NCBI RefSeq assembly: GCF_000807925.1
Contig: NZ_JRVC01000034.1
Span: 17,249 to 81,248 of the forward strand
Length of the DNA stretch: 64,000 bases
Direction of reading: 5' to 3'
Source of the DNA: Novosphingobium subterraneum
Lineage (GTDB): Bacteria; Pseudomonadota; Alphaproteobacteria; Sphingomonadales; Sphingomonadaceae
The translations under genes were made by a program, and so were the position numbers. Within the stretch, counting starts at the first letter, position 1. Every line of letters begins with the position of its first letter. Below are positions 63,482 through 64,000 of this stretch, piece after piece. The notes beneath the pieces were generated by a model that worked only from the letters and a program-made list of their open reading frames with translations, ran no database searches and was not told the DNA's origin.

Positions 63482-64000
63482 ATTGCGTGTAGCCATGCAC
63501 TTAGCAGCGGATGCTAAGGCGAAATCTAAGATGGCAAGAGAACTCGACCATGGACACTTACGGGGCCCTGTTGCAGATTCGGGCTTAAGAACACCTCAGG
63601 CAAACAGCCTGCAAAGGTTGCCCGTCAAGATTGAGCAGGTGTGGTTGAGCGCGAGGCGATGTCCTCCGGAAGACTTGCTGGTAATTCGCCGGCTAGACCC
63701 GAATGGAATGATTAGTTTGGGGTAACAGTCTGGTGAGCACCGCTTGCTCTTGCTGCCCGGGCGTCAGGACGTCCCATACTTCGTGCGATAGGGCGCGCCC
63801 AAGACGGCTATGACACTGGTAACGGTGCTGATGGACATGCAACGCCGCCGGGATTGGACAAGGCTGTATCGCCGGGAGACTTTGCGCGAGACATCATCGT
63901 CGGGTGGCTGAGTGATGGAAGTTGCGTAACCGTGGGCTGTAGGCCGCCTTGCACTGTGCGGGATTGATGGGCTGATAGCCGCTCCTTTTTTGGGGCGCCG
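63482..64000. other. Right edge, no certain gene
   Basis: About 520 bases. A minus-strand stretch near 63720-63800 reads LSHEVWDVLTPGQQEQAVL in one frame, like the end of a Spy/CpxP-type periplasmic protein, but it is broken by frameshifts upstream and may be a relic. I see no intact gene. Confidence 0.3.

Noticed and set aside
63720..63800. Possible C-terminus of a Spy/CpxP protein on the minus strand
   Set aside because: Upstream sequence is frameshifted and no start can be found within the window.

Overview
The window looks like a chromosomal exopolysaccharide (EPS) region from a sphingomonad (alpha-proteobacterium, family Sphingomonadaceae or a close relative). The evidence is an exosortase of the XrtV type with its EpsI partner and PEP-CTERM substrates, a glucuronosyltransferase resembling GelK/SpsK of sphingan clusters, a priming transferase resembling GelB/SpsB, a type I secretion pair in the position of sphingan AtrD/AtrB, and many IS5-family remnants. 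Genus cannot be fixed from the sequence alone.

Layout. 0.4-3.8 kb: dTDP-rhamnose operon (rmlA-C-D-B, minus strand, overlapping genes). 4.7-5.2 kb: decayed IS5 transposase. 5.3-6.6 kb: UDP-glucose dehydrogenase. 6.9-11.3 kb: secreted CAP-domain protein, L,D-transpeptidase lipoprotein, PEP-CTERM protein, metallophosphoesterase, small membrane protein. 11.4-17.1 kb: one minus-strand operon of outer-membrane beta-barrel, SLBB/OPX export protein, Wzz-like protein, degenerate BY-kinase-like ATPase, exosortase V and EpsI. 17.4-23.3 kb: pyruvyltransferase-like protein, SurA/EpsD-like lipoprotein, GelK-like transferase, second PEP-CTERM protein, AAA/STAND-like ATPase, and a probable XrtV-accessory membrane protein. 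23.5-28 kb: secreted RTX beta-helix protein, two divergent hexapeptide acetyltransferases, Wzy/ligase-like membrane protein. 28-33.5 kb: mobile-element zone with IS5 debris, an apparently intact IS21-family element with an 8-bp target duplication, and a PEP-CTERM remnant. 33.6-39 kb: minus-strand operon of GT2, GT4, Wzx-like flippase, sulfotransferase and a beta-helix lipoprotein. 39.2-43.8 kb: type I secretion adaptor, ABC ATPase, and priming sugar transferase. 44.8-59.2 kb: two acyltransferases, UDP-xylose-synthase-like enzyme, several glycosyltransferases, a GT2-methyltransferase fusion, a polysaccharide deacetylase and an ABC exporter. 60.4-63.5 kb: a tiny membrane protein and a TolC-family protein with a very long N-terminal extension.

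How it may work together (inference). The sugar-nucleotide enzymes make dTDP-rhamnose, UDP-glucuronate and perhaps UDP-xylose. The SpsB-like enzyme primes undecaprenyl phosphate, the GTs extend the repeat unit, and acyl-, pyruvyl- and perhaps sulfo- and methyl-groups are added. The Wzx/Wzy/Wzz/OPX proteins plus the beta-barrel then polymerise and export the chain. The type I system (ABC ATPase, adaptor, TolC) probably secretes the RTX beta-helix protein, a candidate polysaccharide lyase or epimerase. The exosortase V system processes the PEP-CTERM proteins, coupling protein sorting to EPS production.

The least explained elements are the paired paralogous beta-helix proteins (one RTX, one lipoprotein), the ATPase lodged within the XrtV gene set, the lysine-less Walker A protein, and the TolC extension.
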